From: Furfurilactobacillus milii | Lineage (GTDB): Bacteria; Bacillota; Bacilli; Lactobacillales; Lactobacillaceae | Length of the DNA: 64,000 bases | Assembly: GCF_009863985.1 (NCBI RefSeq) | Contig: NZ_WEZT01000012.1 | Span: 1-64,000, forward strand | Direction: 5' to 3' | Part shown: positions 35,231-44,716 of the stretch, piece after piece | Layout of the letters: each line of letters starts with the position of its first letter | Position numbering within the stretch: the stretch's first letter is position 1 | Position numbers and translations under genes: made by a program | Notes under the pieces: model-generated | The model's database searches: none | Seen by the model: only the letters and a program-made list of their open reading frames with translations | Told to the model about the DNA's origin: nothing

Positions 35231-36073
35231 ATGACACAAGTAATTCTTATGTTGGCCGTGGGTTTAATTGCCGGTATTGCCGGTGCAATCCTTGGCCTTG
35301 GTGGTGGTATTATCATCACTCCTGTACTTACATTAGCAATGGGGATTAACATCAAGTATGCGATTGGTGCTAGTATCATTGCCGTTATTGCAACTAGCTC
35401 TGGTGCCACCATTGCCTATTTACGTGATAACGTACTGAACTTACGAGTGGCCATGTTTTTGGAAATTTTTACAACTATTGGTGCCATTCTTGGGGCCATC
35501 TTAAACGGTATTTTGAGCCCTGTTGTCCTGTACTTAATTTTTGGATTGTTATTAATTTACTCTGGCTACAACATGATTCGTAAACTACGGGCTGGTAGTG
35601 AGATTCTTCAACGTGTGCACCCAGATCCAATTGCCGAAAAGCTGGAATTAAACAGCAGTTATTACGATAAAGCTGCTGACAAAACAGTGGATTACCAAGT
35701 TGAACACGTGCCCGCTGGGGCCACCGTTATGTTTGGCGCTGGGATTGCCAGTGGTCTGCTGGGAATCGGATCAGGTGCCTTTAAGGTGATGGCCTTGGAC
35801 ACCTTCATGAAGATGCCGCTCAAGCCGTCCACTTCCACTAGTAACCTTATGATGGGTGTTACTGCGGCTGCTTCAGCTACCGTGTATTTCTTCAACGGTT
35901 CGATTCAACCCCTAATTGCGGTTCCACTGGCCCTGGGCATCTTGGTTGGCGCAACGATGGGATCACGAATTATGCAGATTTTGCCATCACGATGGATTCG
36001 CATCATTTTTGTGCCGATTATCTTCTATATTGGTCTCCAAATGTTTCTTAAAGGATTCGGGGTGAACATTTAA
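35231..36073 (+). CDS. TauE/SafE family anion exporter
   Basis: The 280-residue membrane protein shows the family repeat AGAILGLGGGIIITPVL near the N-terminus and GIASGLLGIGSGAFKVMAL in the second half. These proteins move sulfite, sulfonates or related organic anions. A hydrophilic linker of about 50 residues lies between the two halves. The ATG at 35231 follows AAAGGAGAG. The TAA overlaps the ATG of the next gene (TAATG), so the two are coupled. Confidence 0.88.
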   Translation: MTQVILMLAVGLIAGIAGAILGLGGGIIITPVLTLAMGINIKYAIGASIIAVIATSSGATIAYLRDNVLNLRVAMFLEIFTTIGAILGAILNGILSPVVLYLIFGLLLIYSGYNMIRKLRAGSEILQRVHPDPIAEKLELNSSYYDKAADKTVDYQVEHVPAGATVMFGAGIASGLLGIGSGAFKVMALDTFMKMPLKPSTSTSNLMMGVTAAASATVYFFNGSIQPLIAVPLALGILVGATMGSRIMQILPSRWIRIIFVPIIFYIGLQMFLKGFGVNI

Positions 36074-36462
36074 TGGACAATAAAGACGCAGAAAACGCAG
36101 AAGAGGAAAAGATTTCTAAAGAAATGGCCCAAGTTGAGATTATGATTGGTCAAATCCTTAGAATAGGAGTTATTATTTCTGCAGTTATCATGCTAATTGG
36201 TTTTATTGCTTATGGGATTCAGGGCTCGACTGGTTTACCAAGCCACGGTGCTGTCACCATCACTGCAATTGCCACCGGATTATTGTCATTTAAATCTGGT
36301 TCTGTCATGATGCTCGGATTATTTTGTCTGATACTGACCCCTGTATTACGTGTTGTTGTTTCAATTTACGCGTTCTACGTGGAAAAAGATTCCCTGTACG
36401 TTTGGATTACCTCTGCCGTGCTCGTGATTCTGCTATTCGCTTTATTTATCGGACACAGCTAA
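36073..36462 (+). CDS. DUF1634 membrane protein
   Basis: The 129-residue protein has three membrane segments (ILRIGVIISAVIMLIGFI, MMLGLFCLILTPVLRVVV and WITSAVLVILLFALFI) after a charged N-terminus. It fits DUF1634, which is regularly encoded directly after TauE/SafE proteins and is presumed to be an accessory subunit. It overlaps the upstream stop codon. Confidence 0.85.
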   Translation: MDNKDAENAEEEKISKEMAQVEIMIGQILRIGVIISAVIMLIGFIAYGIQGSTGLPSHGAVTITAIATGLLSFKSGSVMMLGLFCLILTPVLRVVVSIYAFYVEKDSLYVWITSAVLVILLFALFIGHS

Positions 36463-36475
36463 CTCGGAGGCTTAC

Positions 36476-37816
36476 ATGGATAACAATAATAACGATTCGC
36501 GAATGAGTCGGGCGGATCGCCGCACCCAAGGCGACCACTTTACCAATGACACAACTGCTAGTGATGGCGCGATAAGCAGTGGTTCCAAACGTCCACAGCG
36601 ACCGCACAAACACCCGATCCGAAACACTTTTTTTGCCATTATTGGTATCATCTTAATCATCGGTGGCGGTTTCGGTTACAAAATGTACAGTAACATCAAA
36701 CATACTAGTAATGAGATGTTTGATTCTGTCAATGGCACAAAAGCGCGAAACGTTAGTAAGTTAATCAAGCAGGGTAAGCCCATTTCCATCCTATTGATGG
36801 GAACTGACGTTGGTGCCCTTGGTCGTAACTCTAAGGCCTGGGCAGGTGGACGAACAGACTCGATGATGCTGGTTACGGTTAACCCTAAGACGAAGACAAC
36901 AACCATGGTCAGTATCCCCCGTGATTCGTTGGTTTCTATCACCGGGCACGAAGAGGAATTCCCGACAAAAATTAACGCAGCCTACTACTTTGGTCAAACA
37001 AAAGCAGCTATCTCAACGACTTCCCGAATGTTCAACGTGCCAATTGACTACTACGCCCTCTTAAATATGGGTGGCCTAGAAAAAGTTATCAATAAAGTCG
37101 GCGGTATCGACATTGTGCCACCGTTGACCTTCACGTATGAGAATCAACACTTTACAAAGGGCAAAAAGATCCATGTTAACGGCGCGCAAGCGTTGAAATT
37201 CACGCGGATGCGCTATCAAGATCCTGAAAGTGACTATGGTCGAACATTACGTCAACGAATTGTCATCACTGCCCTCTTAAAAAAGAGTAGCAACTTGACC
37301 AACCTATTAAATCAAGATTTTCTGGATTCCATTGCCAGCCAATCACGTACTGATTTCACATTCGGTGATATGTTGACCTTAGCCAACACCTACCGTGCCG
37401 CAACCAAGCACATTGTTTCTGACCACGTTCAAGGTGCCAGTGACGAAATTGCCGGTCAAAGCTTCGAAGTTTTGCCAACGACTGAAAAACAGCGTGTTAC
37501 CAACAAATTGCGTAAACAGCTTGGTCTGTCAAAGGCTAAAACTGGTAAACGTTTTGCCAACACCGTTCCAGAGGCACTCAGTGTCTACGAACCACCTATT
37601 GGTTATGGTGAAACGGCTGATACGAAGTCAACTTGGGGTGCCGACACCAATACTGCTTCTGAATACAGTAAAGCATACAGTAGTGATTCCAGTGCTGCTG
37701 ATCTCGATCCTAACTATGGTGCTGATAATACAGACTCCACTAGTCAAACAACAGGCGCCAACGCAACAGGCTCTGACGCCGATCAAACTGGTGGCTACAC
37801 CGGTTATGGATACTAG
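36476..37816 (+). CDS. LytR-CpsA-Psr (LCP) family cell-wall glycopolymer ligase
   Basis: LCP enzymes attach teichoic acids or capsular polymers to peptidoglycan. The 446-residue protein has a cytosolic basic N-terminus, one membrane anchor (FFAIIGIILIIGGGFGYKM) and an extracellular LCP domain: ISILLMGTDVG, GGRTDSMMLVTVNP, VSIPRDSLV and ALKFTRMRYQDPESDYGR with catalytic Asp/Arg residues. About 90 C-terminal residues are Ser/Thr/Asp/Gly-rich (tail ends TGGYTGYGY). GGAGG precedes the ATG. Confidence 0.92.
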   Translation: MDNNNNDSRMSRADRRTQGDHFTNDTTASDGAISSGSKRPQRPHKHPIRNTFFAIIGIILIIGGGFGYKMYSNIKHTSNEMFDSVNGTKARNVSKLIKQGKPISILLMGTDVGALGRNSKAWAGGRTDSMMLVTVNPKTKTTTMVSIPRDSLVSITGHEEEFPTKINAAYYFGQTKAAISTTSRMFNVPIDYYALLNMGGLEKVINKVGGIDIVPPLTFTYENQHFTKGKKIHVNGAQALKFTRMRYQDPESDYGRTLRQRIVITALLKKSSNLTNLLNQDFLDSIASQSRTDFTFGDMLTLANTYRAATKHIVSDHVQGASDEIAGQSFEVLPTTEKQRVTNKLRKQLGLSKAKTGKRFANTVPEALSVYEPPIGYGETADTKSTWGADTNTASEYSKAYSSDSSAADLDPNYGADNTDSTSQTTGANATGSDADQTGGYTGYGY

Positions 37817-37830
37817 CATTTAAGTCAACT

Positions 37831-37893
37831 AAAAAGGAGTTAATCAGGCTAGCGCATTTTAAAGTGCGCTAGACCGACTAACTCCTTTTATTT
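37831..37893. terminator. Bidirectional terminator
   Basis: AAAAAGGAGTTA with inner CTAGCGCA pairs with TGCGCTAG and TAACTCCTTTT. It separates the convergent LCP and ThrE genes. Confidence 0.92.
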
Positions 37894-37899
37894 TGCTTT

Positions 37900-38355
37900 T
37901 TAAACATGCCGCAATCGATATGTTATTCGAACAAGTAATTCAGATAGTAAGAACCCTAGTGCTATCATCCCTGCAATGGCAATAACTTGGCCTAAATAAT
38001 CTAAAGCAATGTTGCCATGACCGGTAACAAGGTTACGAATAACTTGATAGGCCTGCCCACCAGGCACCAATGGCACCAAACTAGGAATATTAAATAAAAT
38101 TACTGGCATGTGTTTGACGCGAGCAGCCCAGTTACTTAAAACACCAATTAATAATCCAGCAGTTAACATGCCTATTGCCATTTGTGCTAACGGAATCTGT
38201 GCGCCTGACTTTAATACAATTAGTTCATATACCGCCCATCCTGCTGCCCCAATCCAACCGGCAACGTTTAGCGCATGACGGGGAATATTCAAAATAATGC
38301 CAAAACCGACTGTCGCGGCATAGGCGAGAATCCCTTCAATTATGATATGTATCAT
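37900..38355 (-). CDS. Threonine/serine exporter, C-terminal-type subunit (DUF3815/YjjB-like)
   Basis: The 151-residue membrane protein corresponds to the C-terminal half of ThrE, with about five membrane segments and the family feature FNIPSLVPLVPGGQAYQVIR. It is encoded after its partner with 44 bases between them, and the two together should form a split ThrE-type exporter of small amino or dicarboxylic acids. AGGAG precedes the ATG. Confidence 0.87.
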   Translation of the reverse strand: MIHIIIEGILAYAATVGFGIILNIPRHALNVAGWIGAAGWAVYELIVLKSGAQIPLAQMAIGMLTAGLLIGVLSNWAARVKHMPVILFNIPSLVPLVPGGQAYQVIRNLVTGHGNIALDYLGQVIAIAGMIALGFLLSELLVRITYRLRHV

Positions 38356-38399
38356 TAACAGAATCTCCTACTCAAAAAGCGTTATGTTGCTTTCATTTT

Positions 38400-39155
38400 T
38401 CACCACAGACTTACCATAATCGCGATACCAAGACCAATCGCACATACCGATAAGACCGCCTCAACTGCCCGGGCCGGACCGCTCAAATAATTACCTGACA
38501 TCGTGTCGCGGAACGCGTTCATAATTGGCACACCTGGGACTAACGGCATCAATGCGCCGATAATGACCGCATCACCAGCAGTGCGCGTAAAACCAAGCCA
38601 ACGAATGCCCACATAAGCCACGAAACCAATTACCAGTGAAGCCAGAAATTCGCTCAAAAAACGGACACGCAATTCATGATTCACATAGTAGAAAACAGCA
38701 TAACCGCCCCCACCGGCCAACATTGCGAACAGTAATTTAACGGGTGCATCAATGCCGGTAAAGGCCACCGTAAGTGTCATACTGACAATAATTGCAGCTA
38801 ATTCCTGTAGCCAAAACGGAAAAGTGGGCACAGCAACTTCAATTTGCCGTAATTGTTGATAGAATGTGGGTAAGTCAATCTCATCGCTGGCAAACTGACG
38901 TGACAACGTATTAACTTGGGCCACTTTTTCAAGGTCGATCGTTCGGCTGTGAATTGGTCGCACCTGTGTTGATTCACCGTCTGGCAAGGACATGGTAATA
39001 CCAGTCAGCAACACAAAAATGTTTGCATACCGATAACCAGCGTTATCCGCAATTCGTTGCATTGTATCTTCAACCCTTGCGATTTCAGACCCGTTTGCTA
39101 GCAATATTTGACCAGCCAGCAACGCTGTATCCATGACTAATTGTGCTTCGTCCAC
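38400..39155 (-). CDS. Threonine/serine exporter, N-terminal-type subunit (DUF1212/YjjP-like)
   Basis: The 251-residue protein has a cytosolic N-terminal domain (GSEIARVEDTMQRIADNAG) and about five membrane segments, including GALMPLVPGVPIMNAFRD. It matches the N-terminal half of ThrE. The start is GTG at 39155 with GGAAGTG upstream; an overlapping ATG is out of frame. The substrate cannot be read from the sequence. Confidence 0.87.
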   Translation of the reverse strand: MDEAQLVMDTALLAGQILLANGSEIARVEDTMQRIADNAGYRYANIFVLLTGITMSLPDGESTQVRPIHSRTIDLEKVAQVNTLSRQFASDEIDLPTFYQQLRQIEVAVPTFPFWLQELAAIIVSMTLTVAFTGIDAPVKLLFAMLAGGGGYAVFYYVNHELRVRFLSEFLASLVIGFVAYVGIRWLGFTRTAGDAVIIGALMPLVPGVPIMNAFRDTMSGNYLSGPARAVEAVLSVCAIGLGIAIMVSLW

Positions 39156-39203
39156 CCATGATCACTTCCTTAACAGATTTAGAGCCTAAAAACGTATCAT
39201 ACA

Positions 39204-39247
39204 AAAAAACGACAGCCGCATCTCGTAAGAGATACAGATGTCGTTTT
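39204..39247. terminator. Terminator of csp
   Basis: AAAAAACGACA pairs with TGTCGTTTTT, with an inner CATCT/AGATG pairing. It is downstream of the csp gene on the minus strand. Confidence 0.85.
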
Positions 39248-39302
39248 TCATTCACATCAAAGCGTTAACCCTAGGAGTTAACACCATTATTTGAATTATT
39301 AA

Positions 39303-39506
39303 TTAGTTTTTAACAACGTTAGCAGCTTGTGGGCCACGGTCGCTTTCTTCAACGTCGAAGCTAACAGATTGGCCTTCTTCAAGCGTCTTGAAGCCGTCGC
39401 CTTGGATAGCTGAGAAGTGAACGAATACATCGTCACCACTTTCGCGAGTAATGAAACCAAAGCCTTTGTCGGCGTTAAACCATTTAACAGTACCTTGTTC
39501 TGACAT
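39303..39506 (-). CDS. cspA: Cold-shock protein (CspA family)
   Basis: A 67-residue single cold-shock domain that binds single-stranded RNA/DNA. RNP1 (KGFGFITRE) and RNP2 (VFVHFSAI) are intact. The ATG at 39506 follows AGGAGG. A longer frame to 39617 runs through the untranslated leader and is not used. An extended -10 (TGATACAAT on the minus strand, near 39641) implies a leader of about 125 nt, normal for cold-inducible csp genes. Confidence 0.95.
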   Translation of the reverse strand: MSEQGTVKWFNADKGFGFITRESGDDVFVHFSAIQGDGFKTLEEGQSVSFDVEESDRGPQAANVVKN

Positions 39507-39640
39507 GTTAATGAGTCCTCCTGTTGCGTTTGCACGCAGTCTAAGTGTTTTATGTAAATTGGAACTGGTGCAAATGGGGACTGGTAACACCAAAACATGA
39601 ACCGACCTGACCATCATTCCCTTACCAAAGTACAGTTGTC

Positions 39641-39649
39641 ATTGTATCA
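39641..39649 (-). promoter_or_regulatory. Candidate csp promoter (-10 region)
   Basis: TGATACAAT on the minus strand is an extended -10 element; no good -35 is seen. The remaining bases of the 306-base gap between csp and the plus-strand gene at 39813 are AT-rich leader and promoter sequence. Confidence 0.45.
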
Positions 39650-39812
39650 TATAGACTGCTTTCTTTACCATATTTTATAAACAGAAACACAAAATAACCG
39701 GCAACTTTTTTTGTGCAAAGTCAGTCTATCCCCTGTCCCCAACCCTCTCAGCATCGGCTTGGCACCAAAAGTGCTAGAATAGTTAGTGAACAAACATATG
39801 GAGGCTCTCAAC

Positions 39813-40157
39813 ATGGCAGAAAACTTAGTCCCTGTTGACGAACTCGATGAATCCGCACAAACAACGGCCCTAACCGATTTCGCCAACTTTTACATCACGC
39901 TTTGGCGGCGGAACAACTTGGAATTGATTACACAATACGACCAACAACACGGGTATATTCAGGACATCAACCGTGAATTAGCAACAAACCGTTCTTTTAC
40001 ACCGGAACGTGAACGCGATACCAGTATTCAATTCAGCAAGAACGATTATATTCGTTTACTTGATGAAATCGGCGTCAAATTTCATTCGACCGGTAATCCG
40101 GAAACTGACTGGTCAACGTGGTACGATCAGCACTTTGCAGCATTATCTAAATCATAA
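39813..40157 (+). CDS. Hypothetical protein
   Basis: I do not recognise a family. The 114-residue soluble protein starts MAENLVPVDELDESAQTTAL. It has no signal peptide or membrane segment. It is acidic at the N-terminus, aromatic in the middle (FANFYITLWRRNNLELITQYD) and ends with Trp-rich DWSTWYDQHFAALSKS. GGAGG lies eight bases before the ATG at 39813, and an extended -10 (TGCTAGAAT) lies about 40 bases upstream, so it is likely a real single-gene unit. Confidence 0.7.
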   Translation: MAENLVPVDELDESAQTTALTDFANFYITLWRRNNLELITQYDQQHGYIQDINRELATNRSFTPERERDTSIQFSKNDYIRLLDEIGVKFHSTGNPETDWSTWYDQHFAALSKS

Positions 40158-40181
40158 TCCACATTCTTAACAGACAATGAA

Positions 40182-40221
40182 TGGCTCATTTCACGACAAA
40201 ACATAGTGAAATGAGCCATTG
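40182..40221. terminator. Hairpin between convergent genes
   Basis: AATGGCTCATTTCAC pairs perfectly with GTGAAATGAGCCATT. There is no long T run on either side, so it is a weak or non-standard terminator. Confidence 0.6.
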
Positions 40222-40237
40222 CTGTATCTAAATTTAT

Positions 40238-41134
40238 TTACACTTTATCCTTGTTAACAAACAGCGCGTCAGTCTCACCGTGGTGAACTTCAGGCTGAAT
40301 GGTTACGTGACAAATGTGATACCGCTCCGTCAACATACTGGAAATCTGAGCAACGGTCTTTTCCACCTCACTCAGTTTGACATCCTTCATGTTGACGTGT
40401 GCTGAAAAGACAATTTTATTTTCATCAATGAGCCAAGCGTGAATATGGTGAACACGTAGCACACCCGGGATTTCAACAATATCTGCAGCGATTTGATCAT
40501 AATCTAATTTTGGTGCAGTCTGCATCAAAATTTGCACTGTTTCGTGAATCACCGGCCAAGTTTCATAAATAATGTAAAACGACACCAACAGCGTTAGTAG
40601 CGGATCAACCCACGTAATGTCAAAGAGCACAATTAAAATTCCGCCGATGATAACGGCAACAGACGATAACGCGTCTGCCAGGACGTGTAAATATGTCGCT
40701 TTAATATTCAAGCTATCCTTTGAGCCATGGTGCATCAACACCGCTGACAACAAATTAGCCGCTAACCCGATAACGGCAACAATCAACATAATGTCGCCAT
40801 TAATCGGTTCTGGCTTGGCAAAACGCCGTGCGGCTTCAACCATCAGCACAATTGAAACACCAATCAGAAATAGCCCATTGACGAACGCGGCCAAAATTTC
40901 TGCACGGCGGTAACCAAAAGTTCGCTGCCGATTTTGTGGCTTGCCGCTAATTCGTTGAGCAACATATCCCAATACGATTGACAGTGAATCCCCGAGGTTA
41001 TGAAACGCGTCTGACAATAAGGCCAGTGAGCCTGATAGCAATCCCCCAACAATTTCTGCCGCGGTAATGAGTAAATTCAGCACAGTTACAAACAAAAATC
41101 GCATGCCGGTCATTTGTTCTTCTTGGTGATCCAT
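40238..41134 (-). CDS. Cation diffusion facilitator (CzcD-like metal exporter)
   Basis: The 298-residue protein exports Zn2+ or a related divalent ion in exchange for protons. It has six membrane segments, the metal-site motifs SDAFHNLGDS and HVLADALSS (HxxxD type), and a C-terminal cytosolic domain with VHHIHAWLIDEN. A His-containing tail (PEVHHGETDALF) follows. It stands alone on the minus strand. Confidence 0.9.
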   Translation of the reverse strand: MDHQEEQMTGMRFLFVTVLNLLITAAEIVGGLLSGSLALLSDAFHNLGDSLSIVLGYVAQRISGKPQNRQRTFGYRRAEILAAFVNGLFLIGVSIVLMVEAARRFAKPEPINGDIMLIVAVIGLAANLLSAVLMHHGSKDSLNIKATYLHVLADALSSVAVIIGGILIVLFDITWVDPLLTLLVSFYIIYETWPVIHETVQILMQTAPKLDYDQIAADIVEIPGVLRVHHIHAWLIDENKIVFSAHVNMKDVKLSEVEKTVAQISSMLTERYHICHVTIQPEVHHGETDALFVNKDKV

Positions 41135-41273
41135 TTACCCATCCCCGTTTCTTTCGCATTCTTGTGGTAGTCGTTTACTCGTTTAAACCGTCTTGTTAAC
41201 TGAAAAACATTTAGTCATATTATCGCACATCAGGGATAGAAGGGCTACCTGCCCTTAGTCTTGATGGCATTCA

Positions 41274-42248
41274 CTAATCTGACACATGATTTCCAGGATG
41301 AATTTGCACTGTAAACGTTCGATCAACGTCAGCGAACAAACGATATGGTGGCTGGACATCTGCTCCCCAGCTATCAATGCCCCCAACGCCACGAACCGCT
41401 CCATAAATTGACAAAACGGTCCGTCTTGCCAATGGCAGTTCTTCGACGTGTGTTGCGGCTTCAAGTTCCATTGCAGTATACGGTAAACAACTGAAAGCAA
41501 ACGGTTGATCAGCCATCTCGACACTGAAAGAAAATGGCTGTGCGTCAACGTCCGCATTGTTTAAAGTTCGCTGCCGGGTTACGGTTAGCCATCGTGTTTG
41601 CATATGCATGCCCATTTCCTGAGGCACTAGGTAAGGTGTCACTGGTAAGCCAGCCACATAATACTGGCCCCGGCTACCGCCAGCCATGCGGTCTGGGTAA
41701 GTTTCCCCGGACAAACCGTCATATTCAAATCCAGTAGCGACAGTCGGCATGATTAATTGAACGCCGAAAGCGGGCAGCTCAGGAAGTGCCTCGTTCCCCT
41801 GCAAATGACTCGTGAGTGTCACCATTCCATTGGCAACGATTTGATAATGCATTGTTACTTTTGTTGCTGGCGTTGTGGCTGTTTGAAAATCAAACATAAT
41901 GTCAACCTGATCGGCCGTTTCATCATTTGAATATTGATTATTTTGAGGTGCAATGGGTAGCCCCAAGTCCTTGCCATCCACTTGTACATCAATATTCTGA
42001 CATCGTGTGAAGCAATCCGCACCTAGCCACATTGCGGATTCTTCCGAAAAATGATTGCCCCGGTCATTGTCTGTTGTTGCTCGCCAAAAAATGGGCCGAA
42101 TTGGCCGATATAACCACTCCTTACCGTGACTAACGATTGATTCCAACCCGCCTTTTTCATAACTAAACAAATAATGGACATCATCCGTTGCCACACCTAG
42201 TGTGCCATCTCCAAAAATCACGTGAAGCTTAGTTGTCGTATTGGCCAT
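41274..42248 (-). CDS. lacM: Beta-galactosidase small subunit LacM
   Basis: LacM is the C-terminal part of a GH2 beta-galactosidase, encoded separately in lactobacilli and forming a heterodimer with LacL. The 324-residue protein begins [18 protein letters not shown] and carries [14 protein letters not shown] of the small-chain domain. The ATG at 42248 lies within the last codons of lacL (20-base overlap) with GGAGG twelve bases upstream, so translation is coupled. A longer frame to 42296 is not supported. Confidence 0.95.
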   Translation of the reverse strand: MANTTTKLHVIFGDGTLGVATDDVHYLFSYEKGGLESIVSHGKEWLYRPIRPIFWRATTDNDRGNHFSEESAMWLGADCFTRCQNIDVQVDGKDLGLPIAPQNNQYSNDETADQVDIMFDFQTATTPATKVTMHYQIVANGMVTLTSHLQGNEALPELPAFGVQLIMPTVATGFEYDGLSGETYPDRMAGGSRGQYYVAGLPVTPYLVPQEMGMHMQTRWLTVTRQRTLNNADVDAQPFSFSVEMADQPFAFSCLPYTAMELEAATHVEELPLARRTVLSIYGAVRGVGGIDSWGADVQPPYRLFADVDRTFTVQIHPGNHVSD

Positions 42249-44121
42249 AGTAATAGCGCACCTCCTGCATTGCTGGCTTTGCCTGTCTGTTTGCAAACAT
42301 TAATCCGTCCCCAGAAAATTCACCATCCGTATGACGATCATCAAAATCGCCACCATAGCGCAATACCTGTCGGCCGGTAACCTCATCCGTAACCCATAGT
42401 GCCTGGTCAATGAAGTCCCAAATAAACCCACCTTGATAGGACGGAAAGTCATCTAGTAACGCCATGTATTCACCCAAACCGCCTAGCGAATTGCCCATGT
42501 CATGCATATACTCACAATCTAAAAATGGCTTCATTGGCTGATTGCTTAAATACGTGCGAATTTCAGCCGGCGAAGCGTACATTCGGCTCTCCACATCAGA
42601 AATACTGGTTTCATATTTACGATTGCGGACAACACCTTCGTAATGCGTCAACCTTGAGGAATCCATTGTCTTGTAATAGGTGTTCATCGCTTCAATATCA
42701 TCACCGGCGTATGATTCATTACCAAGCGACCAGAATAAGATGGCCGGATGATTCTTAAACGTTTCGTAGTTGCTACGTGCCCGATCTAAGACTGCTTCGC
42801 GCCATTGTGGCAACGATCCTGGCACATTGTCCGAAGGCTCAACAGCCCCCATCTTTTGCCATGTTCCGTGAGTTTCCAGGTTATTTTCAGCCATCATGTA
42901 CACACCAGCCTGATCACACATGTAGTACCACGGAATTTGATCCGGATAATGACAGGTACGGACAGCGTTAATATGGTTTTCAGCAAACGTTTGTAAATCC
43001 GCCTTCATGTCAGCCATTGAGACGGTTCGGCCAGTAGTGGCATCCCATTCATGACGGTTGACACCGTTAATAATCAGTCGTTTGCCATTCAGATAGATAA
43101 CTTGGTTACGCAATTCCAGCCGTCGAAAACCGATATCATAAGGAACCACTTCAATCGGGTTGCTATCCTCATCTGTAATTGTCACAGTCAAGTGATACAA
43201 ATCCGGATTGTGATGCGTCCACAACATAACGTTCTCAAACGGCAGGTGACCAAAACTAATTTGTTTTGCCACTGACCGCTTTTCATCCACAATCAGCTTG
43301 TCCGCCTTATCAAACACCGTTAAGTGGACCCGCGCCTTACTTTCCACGTCCCCAGTCAGTTTCAGGGTCACATTAAGTTCACCACTGTCTAAATTCTCAT
43401 TAACCACTGGTCGAATGTGCATATCAGCAATGTGAACAGTTGGCAATCCGACTAGCCTAACACTGCGAAAAATGCCGGAAAAACGGAACATATCTTGGTC
43501 TTCCAAAAACGATGCCGTACTTCGTTTGAACACTTCCACCGCAAGCACGTTATCACCGTCGACCAAGGCATCGGTCAAATCAAATTCTGAACGTGAAAAA
43601 CTATCTTCGGCATATCCGAGAAAATGACCGTTGAGCCAAACATACATAGCTTCTTCCACGCCGTCAAATTGAACGATCACCCGTTGATTCGTCAGGCCGG
43701 GAGCCAAATGAAAATGCCGAATGTATGCACCAACTGAGTTGTCCGGTGCCTCGCTAAACATACCCTCGCCTGTCTGATCAGGTCCCATTGTGTAAGCTGG
43801 TCGACGATAAATTTTACCTTCCCATGGGTACAAGGTATTGATGTATTGAATCTGCGCATAATTACTCAATTCAATATGTCCCGGCACATGAATCGTCCCA
43901 AAATCACTGGTGTCGTAGTTGGGTTCATAAAAGCCAACGGGTCGATGTTGTGGACGGTCTGCGAACTTAAACTGCCACTGACCGTCCAAGCTTTGTGCGA
44001 AACTGCTGCTCTTTGAACGCGCCTCATCGGCGTCACGATACCAATAGTGATCACTGTGGGCGGGTAATTGTCCGACACGAAAAACTTGTGGATCGTCCAA
44101 CCATTTAATGTCTGCCTGCAT
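42229..44121 (-). CDS. lacL: Beta-galactosidase large subunit LacL
   Basis: LacL hydrolyses lactose and transfers galactose together with LacM. The 630-residue GH2 protein has a jelly-roll N-terminal domain, then a TIM barrel with the acid/base Glu in [13 protein letters not shown] and the nucleophile Glu in [19 protein letters not shown] precedes the ATG, and a CRE site overlaps the start of transcription. No lactose permease or other Leloir gene lies beside it. Confidence 0.96.
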   Translation of the reverse strand: MQADIKWLDDPQVFRVGQLPAHSDHYWYRDADEARSKSSSFAQSLDGQWQFKFADRPQHRPVGFYEPNYDTSDFGTIHVPGHIELSNYAQIQYINTLYPWEGKIYRRPAYTMGPDQTGEGMFSEAPDNSVGAYIRHFHLAPGLTNQRVIVQFDGVEEAMYVWLNGHFLGYAEDSFSRSEFDLTDALVDGDNVLAVEVFKRSTASFLEDQDMFRFSGIFRSVRLVGLPTVHIADMHIRPVVNENLDSGELNVTLKLTGDVESKARVHLTVFDKADKLIVDEKRSVAKQISFGHLPFENVMLWTHHNPDLYHLTVTITDEDSNPIEVVPYDIGFRRLELRNQVIYLNGKRLIINGVNRHEWDATTGRTVSMADMKADLQTFAENHINAVRTCHYPDQIPWYYMCDQAGVYMMAENNLETHGTWQKMGAVEPSDNVPGSLPQWREAVLDRARSNYETFKNHPAILFWSLGNESYAGDDIEAMNTYYKTMDSSRLTHYEGVVRNRKYETSISDVESRMYASPAEIRTYLSNQPMKPFLDCEYMHDMGNSLGGLGEYMALLDDFPSYQGGFIWDFIDQALWVTDEVTGRQVLRYGGDFDDRHTDGEFSGDGLMFANRQAKPAMQEVRYYYGQYDN

Positions 44122-44134
44122 GTTTATCCTCCTG

Positions 44135-44148
44135 TGATAGCGTTTTCA
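44135..44148 (-). promoter_or_regulatory. CRE site (CcpA operator) of lacLM
   Basis: TGAAAACGCTATCA on the minus strand is a perfect match to TGWAARCGYTWNCW. It lies just after the -10 of the candidate lac promoter and 13 bases before the ATG, a position that would block transcription when glucose is plentiful. Confidence 0.88.
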
Positions 44149-44150
44149 TA

Positions 44151-44179
44151 ATAATGTTTATTTTACCGCATTTATTCAA
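44151..44179 (-). promoter_or_regulatory. Candidate lacL promoter
   Basis: TTGAAT and CATTAT on the minus strand are separated by 17 bases, immediately upstream of the CRE. Confidence 0.5.
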
Positions 44180-44246
44180 ACGGGGGAAATCTGTGTTGTT
44201 TTGTTCACCCTTGCTATATTGTCACAAACGCGCTTCCACCCCCAAG

Positions 44247-44271
44247 ATGTTTGGGCTATATACCCAAACAT
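44247..44271. repeat. Perfect 9-bp stem hairpin in the lacL upstream region
   Basis: ATGTTTGGG and CCCAAACAT surround a seven-base CTATATA loop. No T run follows on either strand. Confidence 0.6.
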
Positions 44272-44304
44272 GCTGCTGACGCTCAGAAGTCTGTGCATAA
44301 CCCA

Positions 44305-44348
44305 AAACGACGGGTGCAAAGGAAAATTTACCTTCACACTCGTCGTTT
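44305..44348. repeat. Long hairpin in the lacL upstream region
   Basis: AAACGACG pairs with CGTCGTTT, with GTG/CAC and AAGG/CCTT further in and one or two mismatches. On the minus strand it ends in GTTTTG, so it could be a weak terminator. Confidence 0.6.
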
Positions 44349-44387
44349 ACGTTATAGTTCAACTGGTCCCGGGCTTCATTCACTCTA

Positions 44388-44423
44388 AATAAAAAGCACT
44401 CCAGATCCCCTAAACTGGAGTGC
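44388..44423 (-). terminator. Terminator of the candidate ncRNA upstream of lacL
   Basis: On the minus strand GCACTCCAG pairs with CTGGAGTGC and TTTTTATTT follows. It lies about 270 bases upstream of the lacL ATG and ends whatever is transcribed from the region 44423-44700. Confidence 0.85.
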
Positions 44424-44665
44424 CCGTGATGAGCAGTTGATTACACCATGAAAAACTTGGGTTGATTTTCATGAAACACATTGTTTTAAATACGATCACT
44501 AACCATCCCGAAAGGATGATTCTCGAGCGCATAATGCGCAGTTTAGCGAACCTTTTTAATCAAAAAAGTTTTCCAAAAAACACTCACAACATGAAGCAGT
44601 GACCCAGCCGTAAAGATCGGTCACCTCTTAGGGATTTTTGGGTAATCAACCATTCGCCTCACCAC
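44423..44665 (-). ncRNA. Candidate structured non-coding RNA
   Basis: No coding frame explains this stretch. On the minus strand its 5' part (GTGGTGAGGCGAATGGTTGATTA) pairs with its 3' part (TAATCAACTGCTCATCAC) to form a closing stem. Inside are hairpins GGTGACC/GGTCAC, GCGCATTATGCGC, CATCCTTTCGGGATG (with a TTCG loop) and ATGAAAAT...GTTTTTCAT. A terminator follows directly. The layout suggests a free-standing RNA of about 280 nt, or a long leader with attenuation ahead of lacL. A 6S-type RNA is possible because of the long closing stem, but this is not shown. Confidence 0.55.
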
Positions 44666-44716
44666 AAACACAGCTTAGCATGACTAGGAGCAGGCAACAA
44701 GCAAAGTCCCCTAGAT

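Noticed and set aside
44388-44665. tmRNA or RNase P RNA
   Set aside because: No tRNA-like end, no tag frame, and none of the conserved RNase P segments were seen. A 6S-type RNA could not be excluded and is mentioned as a possibility.
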